Assembly (NCBI RefSeq): GCF_914767665.1 | Contig: NC_059502.1 | Location: 50,450,031 to 50,514,030, forward strand | Length of the DNA: 64,000 bases | DNA from: Harmonia axyridis | Taxonomy: Eukaryota; Arthropoda; Insecta; Coleoptera; Coccinellidae | Direction: 5' to 3' | In this document: in pieces, positions 22,876-36,015 of the stretch | Numbering within the stretch: the stretch's first letter is position 1 | How the letters are laid out: each line of letters starts with the position of its first letter | Translations under genes and position numbers: made by a program | The notes under the pieces: generated by a model | Database searches by the model: none | What the model was told of the DNA's origin: nothing | What the model saw: only the letters and a program-made list of their open reading frames with translations

Positions 22876-23475
22876 TGATGTTATATTTCACGTTATTGAA
22901 TTAAATAAATTACTCTTCAAAAAAACATAAAAATAATGTATATAAGACCATTTGTTGTATCATTGATTAGTACTCTGTTCGATTAGTTGATGTATCTGAA
23001 TAATAATAAAATTTAACATATGAATTTCTATAAAAATGATTATTGAATTTTTCTTATATCCTGAAATGATGGGACGTAAAACAATAACAAAAATTATATG
23101 AAACAAAAAAAAAATTAAATAACAACACAAATAGGACGGTGAATGAACAAACCCATTACAGTTATAAAAAATTATACTCAATAAATTCTTTCAACAGATG
23201 TTGCATATCACATTCGAAGAAATTTATCTGCAACCATCAAGAATTTTGTTATCGCACCACATTTTCAATTGAAGAGATAACATTCCTATTTCCACCAATT
23301 GGAGCTAATGCATATTTGATGACTTTCTCTTATTGAGTCATTATAGAAAGAAGAGATATATAGAAGTTGCCTGAAACTTAAAATTACCTCAGTATTTTCG
23401 TGAAAGGCATTCTGTGAATAACGTGTTTGCATAGTGAATAATTTCAATCTTTTTCGTAATTGAACAATTCAAAAC

Positions 23476-23970
23476 ATGAACATAATGAATGAAAAGGTGA
23501 TTTTGAAATCGGGATTGAGGAAATTGAAAAATCATAAACTGAACATAAGGAATACTTTACTGATCAAGAAAATAGTTAACGAAGTGAAAGATATTCAAAA
23601 TGGCGACTTAAGGGATGTGTCAAATATCAGTTGGAAATCTGAGAAATCTACAACTGAGCCGTATCGCGGAAAAATTTGTGATGCAGAAAAACAGAACATT
23701 AAAATGAAAAATGATTCAGTTATTGTGAATATGAACTCAGAACCTGAATATGAAGAAGACAAAACAAAAGAAGAGGATAAAATTCATTTGAATACATGCT
23801 TGAGAAATGCTTTTCTGATCAAGAAAATTCTTGAAATTACAGCATCTCAAATGAAAAAGGGTTTTAAGACCGAAAAATTCAATCAATATAGTGTAACCTT
23901 AAAAAAGAAAAGAAATAATATTCGTAGACATCAAAATTTCTATTTCAAAATTCCAAATCGAGCTCTATAA
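23476..23970 (+). CDS. Array gene copy 22, intact
   Basis: 164 codons with F149I; block partner of copy 20. Confidence 0.5.
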   Translation: MNIMNEKVILKSGLRKLKNHKLNIRNTLLIKKIVNEVKDIQNGDLRDVSNISWKSEKSTTEPYRGKICDAEKQNIKMKNDSVIVNMNSEPEYEEDKTKEEDKIHLNTCLRNAFLIKKILEITASQMKKGFKTEKFNQYSVTLKKKRNNIRRHQNFYFKIPNRAL

Positions 23971-24570
23971 TGATGTTATATTTCACGTTATTGAATTAAA
24001 TAAATTACTCTTCAAAAAAACATAAAAATAATGTATATAAGACCATTTGTTGTATCATTGATTAGTACTCTGTTCGATTAGTTGATGTATCTGAATAATA
24101 ATAAAATTTAACATATGAATTTCTATAAAAACGATTATTGAATTTTTCTTATATCCTGAAATGATGGGACGTAAAACAATAACAAAAATTATATGAAACA
24201 AAAAAAAAATTAAATAACAACACAAATAGGACGGTGAATGAACAAACCCATTACAGTTATAAAAAATTATACTCAATAAATTCTTTCAACAGATGTTGCA
24301 TATCACATTCGAAGAAATTTATCTGCAACCATCAAGAATTTTGTTATCGCACCACATTTTCAATTGAAGAGATAACATTCCTATTTCCACCAATTGGAGC
24401 TAATGCATATTTGATGACTTTCTCTTATTGAGTCATTATAGAAAGAAGAGATATATAGAAGTTGCCTGAAACTTAAAATTACCTCAGTATTTTCGTGAAA
24501 GGCATTCTGTGAATAACGTGTTTGCATAGTGAATAATTTCAATCTTTTTCGTAATTGAACAATTCAAAAC

Positions 24571-25065
24571 ATGAACATAATGAATGAAAAGGTGATTTTG
24601 AAATCGGGATTGAGGAAATTGAAAAATCATAAACTGAACATAAGGAATACTTTACTGATCAAGAAAATAGTTAACGAAGTGAAAGATATTCAAAATGGCG
24701 ACTTGAGGGATGTGTCAAATATCAGTTGGAAATCTGAGAAATCTACAACTGAGCCGTATCGCGGAAAAATTTGTGATGCAGAAAAACAGAACATTAAAAT
24801 GAAAAATGATTCAGTTATTGTGAATATGAACTCAGAACCTGAATATGAAGAAGACAAAACAAAAGAAGAGGATAAAATTCATTTGAATACATGCTTGAGA
24901 AATGCTTTTCTGATCAAGAAAATTCTTGAAATTACAGCATCTCAAATGAAAAAGGGTTTTAAGACCGAAAAATTCAATCAATATAGTGTAACCTTAAAAA
25001 AGAAAAGAAATAATTTTCGTAGACATCAAAATTTCTTTTTCAATATTCCAAATCGAGCTCTATAA
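24571..25065 (+). CDS. Array gene copy 23, intact
   Basis: 164 codons with Y156F and K158N. Confidence 0.5.
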   Translation: MNIMNEKVILKSGLRKLKNHKLNIRNTLLIKKIVNEVKDIQNGDLRDVSNISWKSEKSTTEPYRGKICDAEKQNIKMKNDSVIVNMNSEPEYEEDKTKEEDKIHLNTCLRNAFLIKKILEITASQMKKGFKTEKFNQYSVTLKKKRNNFRRHQNFFFNIPNRAL

Positions 25066-25665
25066 TGATGTTATATTTCACGTTATTGAATTAAATAAAT
25101 TACTCTTCAAAAAAACATAAAAATAATGTATATAAGACCATTTGTTGTATCATTGATTAGTACTCTGTTCGATTAGTTGATGTATCTGAATAATAATAAA
25201 ATTTAACATATGAATTTCTATAAAAACGATTATTGAATTTTTCTTATATCCTGAAATGATGGGACGTAAAACAATAACAAAAATTATATGAAACAAAAAA
25301 AAAAATAAATAACAACACAAATAGGACGGTGAATGAACAAACCCATTACAGTTATAAAAAATTATACTCAATAAATTCTTTCAACAGATGTTGCATATCA
25401 GATTCGAAGAAATTTATCTGCAACCATCAAGAATTTTGTTATCGCACCACATTTTCAATTGAAGAGATAACATTCCTATTTCCACCAATTGGAGCTAATG
25501 CATATTTGATGACTTTCTCTTATTGAGTCATTATAGAAAGAAGAGATATATAGAAGTTGCCTGAAACTTAAAATTACCTCAGTATTTTCGTGAAAGGCAT
25601 TCTGTGAATAACGTGTTTGCATAGTGAATAATTTCAATCTTTTTCGTAATTGAACAATTCAAAAC

Positions 25666-26160
25666 ATGAACATAATGAATGAAAAGGTGATTTTGAAATC
25701 GGGATTGAGGAAATTGAAAAATCATAAACTGAACATAAGGAATACTTTACTGATCAAGAAAATAGTTAACGAAGTGAAAGATATTCAAAATGGCGACTTA
25801 AGGGATGTGTCAAATATCAGTTGGAAATCTGAGAAATCTACAACTGAGCCGTATCGCGGAAAAATTTGTGATGCAGAAAAACAGAACATTAAAATGAAAA
25901 ATGATTCAGTTATTGTGAATATGAACTCAGAACCTGAATATGAAGAAGACAAAACAAAAGAAGAGGATAAAATTCATTTGAATACATGCTTGAGAAATGC
26001 TTTTCTGATCAAGAAAATTCTTGAAATTACAGCATCTCAAATGAAAAATGGTTTTAAGACCGAAAAATTCAATCAATATAGTGTAACCTTAAAAAAGAAA
26101 AGAAATAATATTCGTAGACATCAAAATTTCTATTTCAAAATTCCAAATCGAGCTCTATAA
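25666..26160 (+). CDS. Array gene copy 24, intact
   Basis: 164 codons with K128N and F149I. Confidence 0.5.
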   Translation: MNIMNEKVILKSGLRKLKNHKLNIRNTLLIKKIVNEVKDIQNGDLRDVSNISWKSEKSTTEPYRGKICDAEKQNIKMKNDSVIVNMNSEPEYEEDKTKEEDKIHLNTCLRNAFLIKKILEITASQMKNGFKTEKFNQYSVTLKKKRNNIRRHQNFYFKIPNRAL

Positions 26161-26760
26161 TGATGTTATATTTCACGTTATTGAATTAAATAAATTACTC
26201 TTCAAAAAAACATAAAAATAATGTATATAAGACCATTTGTTGTATCATTGATTAGTACTCTGTTCGATTAGTTGATGTATCTGAATAATAATAAAATTTA
26301 ACATATGAATTTCTATAAAAACGATTATTGAATTTTTCTTATATCCTGAAATGATGGGACGTAAAACAATAACAAAAATTATATGAAACAAAAAAAAAAT
26401 TAAATAACAACACAAATAGGACGGTGAATGAACAAACCCATTACAGTTATAAAAAATTTTACTCAATAAATTCTTTCAACAGATGTTGCATATCACATTC
26501 GAAGAAATTTATCTGCAACCATCAAGAATTTTGTTATCGCACCACATTTTCAATTGAAGAGATAACATTCCTATTTCCACCAATTGGAGCTAATGCATAT
26601 TTGATGACTTTCTCTTATTGAGTCATTATAGAAAGAAGAGATATATAGAAGTTGCCTGAAACTTAAAATTACCTCAGTATTTTCGTGAAAGGCATTCTGT
26701 GAATAACGTGTTTGCATAGTGAATAATTTCAATCTTTTTCGTAATTGAACAATTCAAAAC

Positions 26761-27255
26761 ATGAACATAATGAATGAAAAGGTGATTTTGAAATCGGGAT
26801 TGAGGAAATTGAAAAATCATAAACTGAACATAAGGAATACTTTACTGATCAAGAAAATAGTTAACGAAGTGAAAGATATTCAAAATGGCGACTTGAGGGA
26901 TGTGTCAAATATCAGTTGGAAATCTGAGAAATCTACAACTGAGCCGTATCGCGGAAAAATTTGTGATGCAGAAAAACAGAACATTAAAATGAAAAATGAT
27001 TCAGTTATTGTGAATATGAACTCAGAACCTGAATATGAAGAAGACAAAACAAAAGAAGAGGATAAAATTCATTTGAATACATGCTTGAGAAATGCTTTTC
27101 TGATCAAGAAAATTCTTGAAATTACAGCATCTCAAATGAAAAAGGGTTTTAAGACCGAAAAATTCAATCAATATAGTGTAACCTTAAAAAAGAAAAGAAA
27201 TAATTTTCGTAGACATCAAAATTTCTTTTTCAAAATTCCAAATCGAGCTCTATAA
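26761..27255 (+). CDS. Array gene copy 25, intact
   Basis: 164 codons with Y156F; Leu45 is TTG. Confidence 0.5.
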   Translation: MNIMNEKVILKSGLRKLKNHKLNIRNTLLIKKIVNEVKDIQNGDLRDVSNISWKSEKSTTEPYRGKICDAEKQNIKMKNDSVIVNMNSEPEYEEDKTKEEDKIHLNTCLRNAFLIKKILEITASQMKKGFKTEKFNQYSVTLKKKRNNFRRHQNFFFKIPNRAL

Positions 27256-27855
27256 TGATGTTATATTTCACGTTATTGAATTAAATAAATTACTCTTCAA
27301 AAAAACATAAAAATAATGTATATAAGACCATTTGTTGTATCATTGATTAGTACTCTGTTCGATTAGTTGATGTATCTGAATAATAATAAAATTTAACATA
27401 TGAATTTCTATAAAAACGATTATTGAATTTTTCTTATATCCTGAAATGATGGGACGTAAAACAATAACAAAAATTATATGAAACAAAAAAAAAAATAAAT
27501 AACAACACAAATAGGACGGTGAATGAACAAACCCATTACAGTTATAAAAAATTATACTCAATAAATTCTTTCAACAGATGTTGCATATCAGATTCGAAGA
27601 AATTTATCTGCAACCATCAAGAATTTTGTTATCGCACCACATTTTCAATTGAAGAGATAACATTCCTATTTCCACCAATTGGAGCTAATGCATATTTGAT
27701 GACTTTCTCTTATTGAGTCATTATAGAAAGAAGAGATATATAGAAGTTGCCTGAAACTTAAAATTACCTCAGTATTTTCGTGAAAGGCATTCTGTGAATA
27801 ACGTGTTTGCATAGTGAATAATTTCAATCTTTTTCGTAATTGAACAATTCAAAAC

Positions 27856-28350
27856 ATGAACATAATGAATGAAAAGGTGATTTTGAAATCGGGATTGAGG
27901 AAATTGAAAAATCATAAACTGAACATAAGGAATACTTTACTGATCAAGAAAATAGTTAACGAAGTGAAAGATATTCAAAATGGCGACTTAAGGGATGTGT
28001 CAAATATCAGTTGGAAATCTGAGAAATCTACAACTGAGCCGTATCGCGGAAAAATTTGTGATGCAGAAAAACAGAACATTAAAATGAAAAATGATTCAGT
28101 TATTGTGAATATGAACTCAGAACCTGAATATGAAGAAGACAAAACAAAAGAAGAGGATAAAATTCATTTGAATACATGCTTGAGAAATGCTTTTCTGATC
28201 AAGAAAATTCTTGAAATTACAGCATCTCAAATGAAAAATGGTTTTAAGACCGAAAAATTCAATCAATATAGTGTAACCTTAAAAAAGAAAAGAAATAATA
28301 TTCGTAGACATCAAAATTTCTATTTCAAAATTCCAAATCGAGCTCTATAA
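27856..28350 (+). CDS. Array gene copy 26, intact
   Basis: 164 codons with K128N and F149I; block partner of copy 24. Confidence 0.5.
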   Translation: MNIMNEKVILKSGLRKLKNHKLNIRNTLLIKKIVNEVKDIQNGDLRDVSNISWKSEKSTTEPYRGKICDAEKQNIKMKNDSVIVNMNSEPEYEEDKTKEEDKIHLNTCLRNAFLIKKILEITASQMKNGFKTEKFNQYSVTLKKKRNNIRRHQNFYFKIPNRAL

Positions 28351-28950
28351 TGATGTTATATTTCACGTTATTGAATTAAATAAATTACTCTTCAAAAAAA
28401 CATAAAAATAATGTATATAAGACCATTTGTTGTATCATTGATTAGTACTCTGTTCGATTAGTTGATGTATCTGAATAATAATAAAATTTAACATATGAAT
28501 TTCTATAAAAACGATTATTGAATTTTTCTTATATCCTGAAATGATGGGACGTAAAACAATAACAAAAATTATATGAAACAAAAAAAAAATTAAATAACAA
28601 CACAAATAGGACGGTGAATGAACAAACCCATTACAGTTATAAAAAATTTTACTCAATAAATTCTTTCAACAGATGTTGCATATCACATTCGAAGAAATTT
28701 ATCTGCAACCATCAAGAATTTTGTTATCGCACCACATTTTCAATTGAAGAGATAACATTCCTATTTCCACCAATTGGAGCTAATGCATATTTGATGACTT
28801 TCTCTTATTGAGTCATTATAGAAAGAAGAGATATATAGAAGTTGCCTGAAACTTTAAATTACCTCAGTATTTTCGTGAAAGGCATTCTGTGAATAACGTG
28901 TTTGCATAGTGAATAATTTCAATCTTTTTCGTAATTGAACAATTCAAAAC

Positions 28951-29445
28951 ATGAACATAATGAATGAAAAGGTGATTTTGAAATCGGGATTGAGGAAATT
29001 GAAAAATCATAAACTGAACATAAGGAATACTTTACTGATCAAGAAAATAGTTAACGAAGTGAAAGATATTCAAAATGGCGACTTGAGGGATGTGTCAAAT
29101 ATCAGTTGGAAATCTGAGAAATCTACAACTGAGCCGTATCGCGGAAAAATTTGTGATGCAGAAAAACAGAACATTAAAATGAAAAATGATTCAGTTATTG
29201 TGAATATGAACTCAGAACCTGAATATGAAGAAGACAAAACAAAAGAAGAGGATAAAATTCATTTGAATACATGCTTGAGAAATGCTTTTCTGATCAAGAA
29301 AATTCTTGAAATTACAGCATCTCAAATGTAAAAGGGTTTTAAGACAAAAAAATTCAATCAATATAGTGTAACCTTAAAAAAGAAAAGAAATAATTTTCGT
29401 AGACATCAAAATTTCTATTTCAAAATTCCAAATCGAGCTCTATAA
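28951..29445 (+). pseudogene. Array gene copy 27, late stop at codon 127
   Basis: AAA of Lys127 is TAA (29329-29331). The product would be 126 residues and would lack the whole basic C-terminal tail with its KKKR motif. The residual frame also has Lys133, as in copies 28 and 32. Confidence 0.7.
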
Positions 29446-30045
29446 TGATGTTATATTTCACGTTATTGAATTAAATAAATAACTCTTCAAAAAAACATAA
29501 AAATAATGTATATAAGACCATTTGTTGTATCATTGATTAGTACTCTGTTCGATTAGTTGATGTATCTGAATAATAATAAAATTTAACATATGAATTTCTA
29601 TAAAAACGATTATTGAATTTTTCTTATATCCTGAAATGATGGGACGTAAAACAATAACAAAAATTATATGAAACAAAAAAAAAATTAAATAACAACACAA
29701 ATAGGACGGTGAATGAACAAACCCATTACAGTTATAAAAAATTATACTCAATAAATTCTTTCAACAGATGTTGCATATCACATTCGAAGAAATTTATCTG
29801 CAACCATCAAGAATTTTGTTATCGCACCACATTTTCAATTGAAGAGATAACGTTCCTATTTCCACCAATTGGAGCTAATGCATATTTGATGACTTTCTCT
29901 TATTGAGTCATTATAGAAAGAAGAGATATATAGAAGTTGCCTGAAACTTAAAATTACCTCAGTATTTTCGTGAAAGGCATTCTGTGAATAACGTGTTTGC
30001 ATAGTGAATAATTTCAATCTTTTTCGTAATTGAACAATTCAAAAC

Positions 30046-30540
30046 ATGAACATAATGAATGAAAAGGTGATTTTGAAATCGGGATTGAGGAAATTGAAAA
30101 ATCATAAACTGAACATAAGGAATACTTTACTGATCAAGAAAATAGTTAACGAAGTGAAAGATATTCAAAATGGCGACTTAAGGGATGTGTCAAATATCAG
30201 TTGGAAATCTGAGAAATCTACAACTGAGCCGAATCGCGAAAAAATTTGTGATGCAGAAAAACAGCACATTAAAATGAAAAATGATTCAGTTATTGTGAAT
30301 ATGAACTCAGAACCTGAATATGAAGAAGACAAAACAAAAGAAGAGGATAAAATTCATTTGAATACATGCTTGAGAAATGCTTTTCTGATCAAGAAAATTC
30401 TTGAAATTACAGCATCTCAAATGAAAAAGGGTTTTAAGACAAAAAAATTCAATCAATATAGTGTAACCTTAAAAAAGAAAAGAAATGATTTTCGTAGACA
30501 TCAAAATTTCTATTTCAAAATTCCAAATCGAGCTCTATAA
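30046..30540 (+). CDS. Array gene copy 28, intact, divergent
   Basis: 164 codons with Y63N, G65E, N74H, E133K and N148D. Confidence 0.5.
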   Translation: MNIMNEKVILKSGLRKLKNHKLNIRNTLLIKKIVNEVKDIQNGDLRDVSNISWKSEKSTTEPNREKICDAEKQHIKMKNDSVIVNMNSEPEYEEDKTKEEDKIHLNTCLRNAFLIKKILEITASQMKKGFKTKKFNQYSVTLKKKRNDFRRHQNFYFKIPNRAL

Positions 30541-31140
30541 TGATGTTATATTTCACGTTATTGAATTAAATAAATAACTCTTCAAAAAAACATAAAAATA
30601 ATGTATATAAGACCATTTGTTGTATCATTGATTAGTACTCTGTTCGATTAGTTGATGTATCTGAATAATAATAAAATTTAACATATGAATTTCTATAAAA
30701 ACGATTATTGAATTTTTCTTATATCCTGAAATGATGGGACGTAAAACAATAACAAAAATTATATGAAACAAAAAAAAAATTAAATAACAACACAAATAGG
30801 ACGGTGAATGAACAAACCCATTACAGTTATAAAAAATTATACTCAATAAATTCTTTCAACAGATGTTGCATATCACATTCGAAGAAATTTATCTGCAACC
30901 ATCAAGAATTTTGTTATCGCACCACATTTTCAATTGAAGAGATAACATTCCTATTTCCACCAATTGGAGCTAATGCATATTTGATGACTTTCTCTTATTG
31001 AGTCATTATAGAAAGAAGAGATATATAGAAGTTGCCTGAAACTTAAAATTACCTCAGTATTTTCGTGAAAGGCATTCTGTGAATAACGTGTTTGCATAGT
31101 GAATAATTTCAATCTTTTTCGTAATTGAACAATTCAAAAC

Positions 31141-31635
31141 ATGAACATAATGAATGAAAAGGTGATTTTGAAATCGGGATTGAGGAAATTGAAAAATCAT
31201 AAACTGAACATAAGGAATACTTTACTGATCAAGAAAATAGTTAACGAAGTGAAAGATATTCAAAATGGCGACTTAAGGGATGTGTCAAATATCAGTTGGA
31301 AATCTGAGAAATCTACAACTGAGCCGTATCGCGGAAAAATTTGTGATGCAGAAAAACAGAACATTAAAATGAAAAATGATTCAGTTATTGTGGATATGAA
31401 CTCAGAACCTGAATATGAAGAAGACAAAACAAAAGAAGAGGATAAAATTCATTTGAATACATGCTTGAGAAATGCTTTTCTGATCAAGAAAATTCTTGAA
31501 ATTACAGCATCTCAAATGAAAAAGGGTTTTAAGAACGAAAAATTCAATCAATATAGTGTAACCTTAAAAAAGAAAAGAAATAATATTTGTAGACATCAAA
31601 ATTTCTTTTTCAAAATTCCAAATCGAGCTCTATAA
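31141..31635 (+). CDS. Array gene copy 29, intact
   Basis: 164 codons with N85D, T132N, F149I, R150C and Y156F. R150C interrupts the basic FRRH tail motif. Confidence 0.5.
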   Translation: MNIMNEKVILKSGLRKLKNHKLNIRNTLLIKKIVNEVKDIQNGDLRDVSNISWKSEKSTTEPYRGKICDAEKQNIKMKNDSVIVDMNSEPEYEEDKTKEEDKIHLNTCLRNAFLIKKILEITASQMKKGFKNEKFNQYSVTLKKKRNNICRHQNFFFKIPNRAL

Positions 31636-32235
31636 TGATGTTATATTTCACGTTATTGAATTAAATAAATTAATCTTCAAAAAAACATAAAAATAATGTA
31701 TATAAGACCATTTGTTGTATCATTGATTAGTACTCTGTTCGATTAGTTGATGTATCTGAATAATAATAAAATTTAACATATGAATTTCTATAAAAACGAT
31801 TATTGAATTTTTCTTATATCCTGAAATGATGGGACGTAAAACAATAACAAAAATTATATGAAACAAAAAAAAAATTAAATAACAACACAAATAGGACGGT
31901 GAATGAACAAACCCATTACAGTTATAAAAAATTATACTCAATAAATTCTTTCAACAGATGTTGCATATCACATTCGAAGAAATTTATCTGCAACCATCAA
32001 GAATTTTGTTATCGCACCACATTTTCAATTGAAGAGATAACATTCCTATTTCCACCAATTGGAGCTAATGCATATTTGATGACTTTCTCTTATTGAGTCA
32101 TTATAGAAAGAAGAGATATATAGAAGTTGCCTGAAACTTAAAATTACCTCAGTATTTTCGTGAAAGGCATTCTGTGAATAACGTGTTTGCATAGTGAATA
32201 ATTTCAATCTTTTTCGTAATTGAACAATTCAAAAC

Positions 32236-32730
32236 ATGAACATAATGAATGAAAAGGTGATTTTGAAATCAGGATTGAGGAAATTGAAAAATCATAAACT
32301 GAACATAAGGAATACTTTACTGATCAAGAAAATAGTTAACGAAGTGAAAGATATTCAAAATGGCGACTTAAGGGATGTGTCAAATATCAGTTGGAAATCT
32401 GAGAAATCTACAACTGAGCCGTATCGCGGAAAAATTTGTGATGCAGAAAAACAGAACATTAAAATGAAAAATGATTCAGTTATTGTGAATATGAACTCAG
32501 AACCTGAATATGAAGAAGACAAAACAAAAGAAGAGGATAAAATTCATTTGAATACATGCTTGAGAAATGCTTTTCTGATCAAGAAAATTCTTGAAATTAC
32601 AGCATCTCAAATGAAAAAGGGTTTTAAGACCGAAAAATTCAATCAATATAGTGTAACCTTAAAAAAGAAAAGAAATAATATTCGTAGACATCAAAATTTC
32701 TATTTCAAAATTCCAAATCGAGCTCTATAA
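32236..32730 (+). CDS. Array gene copy 30, intact
   Basis: 164 codons with F149I; Ser12 is TCA, a silent mark shared with copy 34. Confidence 0.5.
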   Translation: MNIMNEKVILKSGLRKLKNHKLNIRNTLLIKKIVNEVKDIQNGDLRDVSNISWKSEKSTTEPYRGKICDAEKQNIKMKNDSVIVNMNSEPEYEEDKTKEEDKIHLNTCLRNAFLIKKILEITASQMKKGFKTEKFNQYSVTLKKKRNNIRRHQNFYFKIPNRAL

Positions 32731-33330
32731 TGATGTTATATTTCACGTTATTGAATTAAATAAATTAATCTTCAAAAAAACATAAAAATAATGTATATAA
32801 GACCATTTGTTGTATCATTGATTAGTACTCTGTTCGATTAGTTGATGTATCTGAATAATAATAAAATTTAACATATGAATTTCTATAAAAACGATTATTG
32901 AATTTTTCTTATATCCTGAAATGATGGGACGTAAAACAATAACAAAAATTATATGAAACAAAAAAAAAATTAAATAACAACACAAATAGGACGGTGAATG
33001 AACAAACCCATTACAGTTATAAAAAATTATACTCAATAAATTCTTTCAACAGATGTTGCATATCACATTCGAAGAAATTTATCTGCAACCATCAAGAATT
33101 TTGTTATCGCACCACATTTTCAATTGAAGAGATAACATTCCTATTTCCACCAATTGGAGCTAATGCATATTTGATGACTTTCTCTTATAGAGTCATTATA
33201 GAAAGAAGAGATATATAGAAGTTGCCTGACACTTAAAATTACCTCAGTATTTTCGTGAAAGGCATTCTGTGAATAACGTGTTTGCATAGTGAATAATTTC
33301 AATCTTTTTCGTAATTGAACAATTCAAAAC

Positions 33331-33825
33331 ATGAACATAATGAATGAAAAAGTGATTTTGAAATCGGGATTGAGGAAATTTAAAAATCATAAACTGAACA
33401 TAAGGAATACTTTACTGATCAAGAAAATAGTTAACGAAGTGAAATATATTCAAAATGGCGACTTAAGGGATGTGTCAAATATCAGTTTGAAATCTGAGAA
33501 ATCTACAACTGAGCTGTATCGCGGAAAAATTTGTGATGCAGAAAAACAGAACATTAAAATGAAAAATGATTCAGTTATTGTGAATATGAACTCAGAACCT
33601 GAATATGAAGAAGACAAAACAAAAGAAGAGGATAAAATTCATTTGAATACATGCTTGAGAAATGCTTTTCTGATCAAGAAAATTCTTGAAATTAGAGCAT
33701 CTCAAATGAAAAAGGGTTTTAAGACCGAAAAATTCAATCAATATAGTGTAACCTTTAAAAAGAAAAGAAATAATTTTCGTAGACATCAAAATTTCTATTT
33801 CAAAATTCCAAATCGAGCTCTATAA
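33331..33825 (+). CDS. Array gene copy 31, intact, most divergent type
   Basis: 164 codons with L17F, D39Y, W53L, P62L, T122R and L142F, plus silent Lys7 AAA. W53L removes the protein's only Trp. Its spacer 65-codon frame has lost its stop. Copies 35 and 41 are of the same type. Confidence 0.5.
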   Translation: MNIMNEKVILKSGLRKFKNHKLNIRNTLLIKKIVNEVKYIQNGDLRDVSNISLKSEKSTTELYRGKICDAEKQNIKMKNDSVIVNMNSEPEYEEDKTKEEDKIHLNTCLRNAFLIKKILEIRASQMKKGFKTEKFNQYSVTFKKKRNNFRRHQNFYFKIPNRAL

Positions 33826-34425
33826 TGATGTTATATTTCACGTTATTGAATTAAATAAATTACTCTTCAAAAAAACATAAAAATAATGTATATAAGACCA
33901 TTTGTTGTATCATTGATTAGTACTCTGTTCGATTAGTTGATGTATCTGAATAATAATAAAATTTAACATATGAATTTCTATAAAAACGATTATTGAATTT
34001 TTCTTATATCCTGAAATGATGGGACGTAAAACAATAACAAAAATTATATGAAACAAAAAAAAAATTAAATAACAACACAAATAGGACGGTGAATGAACAA
34101 ACCCATTACAGTTATAAAAAATTATACTCAATAAATTCTTTCAACAGATGTTGCATATCACATTCGAAGAAATTTATCTGCAACCATCAAGAATTTTGTT
34201 ATCGCACCACATTTTCAATTGAAGAGATAACATTCCTATTTCCACCAATTGGAGCTAATGCATATTTGATGACTTTCTCTTATTGAGTCATTATAGAAAG
34301 AAGAGATATATAGAAGTTGCCTGAAACTTAAAATTACCTCAGTATTTTCGTGAAAGGCATTGTGTGAATAACGTGTTTGCATAGTGAATAATTTCAATCT
34401 TTTTCGTAATTGAACAATTCAAAAC

Positions 34426-34920
34426 ATGAACATAATGAATGAAAAGGTGATTTTGAAATCGTGATTGAGGAAATAGAAAAATCATAAACTGAACATAAGG
34501 AATACTTTACTGATCAAGAAAATAGTTAACGAAGTGAAAGATATTCAAAATGGCGACTTGAGGGATGTGTCAAATATCAGTTGGAAATCTGAGAAATCTA
34601 CAACTGAGCCGTATCGCGGAAAAATTTGTGATGCAGAAAAACAGAACATTAAAATGAAAAATGATTCAGTTATTGTGAATATGAACTCAGAACCTGAATA
34701 TGAAGAAGACAAAACAAAAGAAGAGGATAAAATTCATTTGAATACATGCTTGAGAAATGCTTTTCTGATCAAGAAAATTCTTGAAATTACAGCATCTCAA
34801 ATGAAAAAGGGTTTTAAGACAAAAAAATTCAATCAATATAGTGTAACCTTAAAAAAGAAAAGAAATGATTTTCGTAGACATCAAAATTTCTATTTCAAAA
34901 TTCCAAATCGAGCTCTATAA
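34426..34920 (+). pseudogene. Array gene copy 32, two early stops
   Basis: TGA at codon 13 (34462-34464) and TAG at codon 17 (34474-34476); the rest of the frame is open. It shares E133K and N148D with its block partner copy 28. The codon-13 lesion differs in sequence from copies 2 and 5 (TCGTGA rather than TCATGA). Confidence 0.75.
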
Positions 34921-35520
34921 TGATGTTATATTTCACGTTATTGAATTAAATAAATAACTCTTCAAAAAAACATAAAAATAATGTATATAAGACCATTTGT
35001 TGTATCATTGATTAGTACTCTGTTCGATTAGTTGATGTATCTGAATAATAATAAAATTTAACATATGAATTTCTATAAAAACGATTATTGAATTTTTCTT
35101 ATATCCTGAAATGATGGGACGTAAAACAATAACAAAAATTATATGAAACAAAAAAAAAATGAAATAACAACACAAATAGGACGGTGAATGAACAAACCCA
35201 TTACAGTTATAAAAAATTATACTCAATAAATTCTTTCAACAGATGTTGCATATCCCATTCGAAGAAATTTATCTGCAACCATCAAGAATTTTGTTATCGC
35301 ACCACATTTTCAATTGAAGAGATAACATTCCTATTTCCACCAATTGGAGCTAATGCATATTTGATGACTTTCTCTTATTGAGTCATTATAGAAAGAAAAG
35401 ATATATAGAAGTTGCCTGAAACTTAAAATTACCTCAGTATTTTCGTGAAAGGCATTCTGTGAATAACGTGTTTGCATAGTGAATAATTTCAATCTTTTTC
35501 GTAATTGAACAATTCAAAAC

Positions 35521-36015
35521 ATGAACATAATGAATGAAAAGGTGATTTTGAAATCGGGATTGAGGAAATTGAAAAATCATAAACTGAACATAAGGAATAC
35601 TTTACTGATCAAGAAAATAGTTAACGAAGTGAAAGATATTCAAAATGGCGACTTGAGGGATGTGTCAAATATCAGTTGGAAATCTGAGAAATCTACAACT
35701 GAGCCGTATCGCGGAAAAATTTGTGATGCAGAAAAACAGAACATTAAAATGAAAAATGATTCAGTTATTGTGAATATGAACTCAGAACCTGAATATGAAG
35801 AAGACAAAACAAAAGAAGAGGATAAAATTCATTTGAATACATGCTTGAGAAATGCTTTTCTGATCAAGAAAATTCTTGAAATTACAGCATCTCAAATGAA
35901 AAAGGGTTTTAAGACCGAAAAATTCAATCAATATAGTGTAACCTTAAAAAAGAAAACAAATAATATTTGTAGACATCAAAATTTCTTTTTCAAAATTCCA
36001 AATCGAGCTCTATAA
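35521..36015 (+). CDS. Array gene copy 33, intact
   Basis: 164 codons with R146T, F149I, R150C and Y156F, so the basic tail is weakened at two arginines. Confidence 0.5.
   Translation: MNIMNEKVILKSGLRKLKNHKLNIRNTLLIKKIVNEVKDIQNGDLRDVSNISWKSEKSTTEPYRGKICDAEKQNIKMKNDSVIVNMNSEPEYEEDKTKEEDKIHLNTCLRNAFLIKKILEITASQMKKGFKTEKFNQYSVTLKKKTNNICRHQNFFFKIPNRAL

Larger units (their letters stand above)
22381..24570 (+). repeat. Two-unit block C2 (copies 21-22)
   Basis: Second copy of 20191-22380. The start codon of copy 21 changed after the duplication. Confidence 0.8.
24571..26760 (+). repeat. Two-unit block D1 (copies 23-24)
   Basis: Repeated at 26761-28950 (offset 2,190). Shared marks are Y156F, an A-run running into AAATAAAT in the spacer, a CAGATTCG variant, K128N with F149I, and AAAAATTTTACTC. 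Confidence 0.8.
26761..28950 (+). repeat. Two-unit block D2 (copies 25-26)
   Basis: Second copy of 24571-26760. Copy 25 lacks K158N. Confidence 0.8.
30046..34425 (+). repeat. Four-unit block E1 (copies 28-31)
   Basis: Repeated at 34426-38805 (offset 4,380). Shared marks are E133K/N148D in first place, F149I/R150C/Y156F in second, F149I with Ser12 TCA in third, and a six-change copy in fourth. Confidence 0.85.
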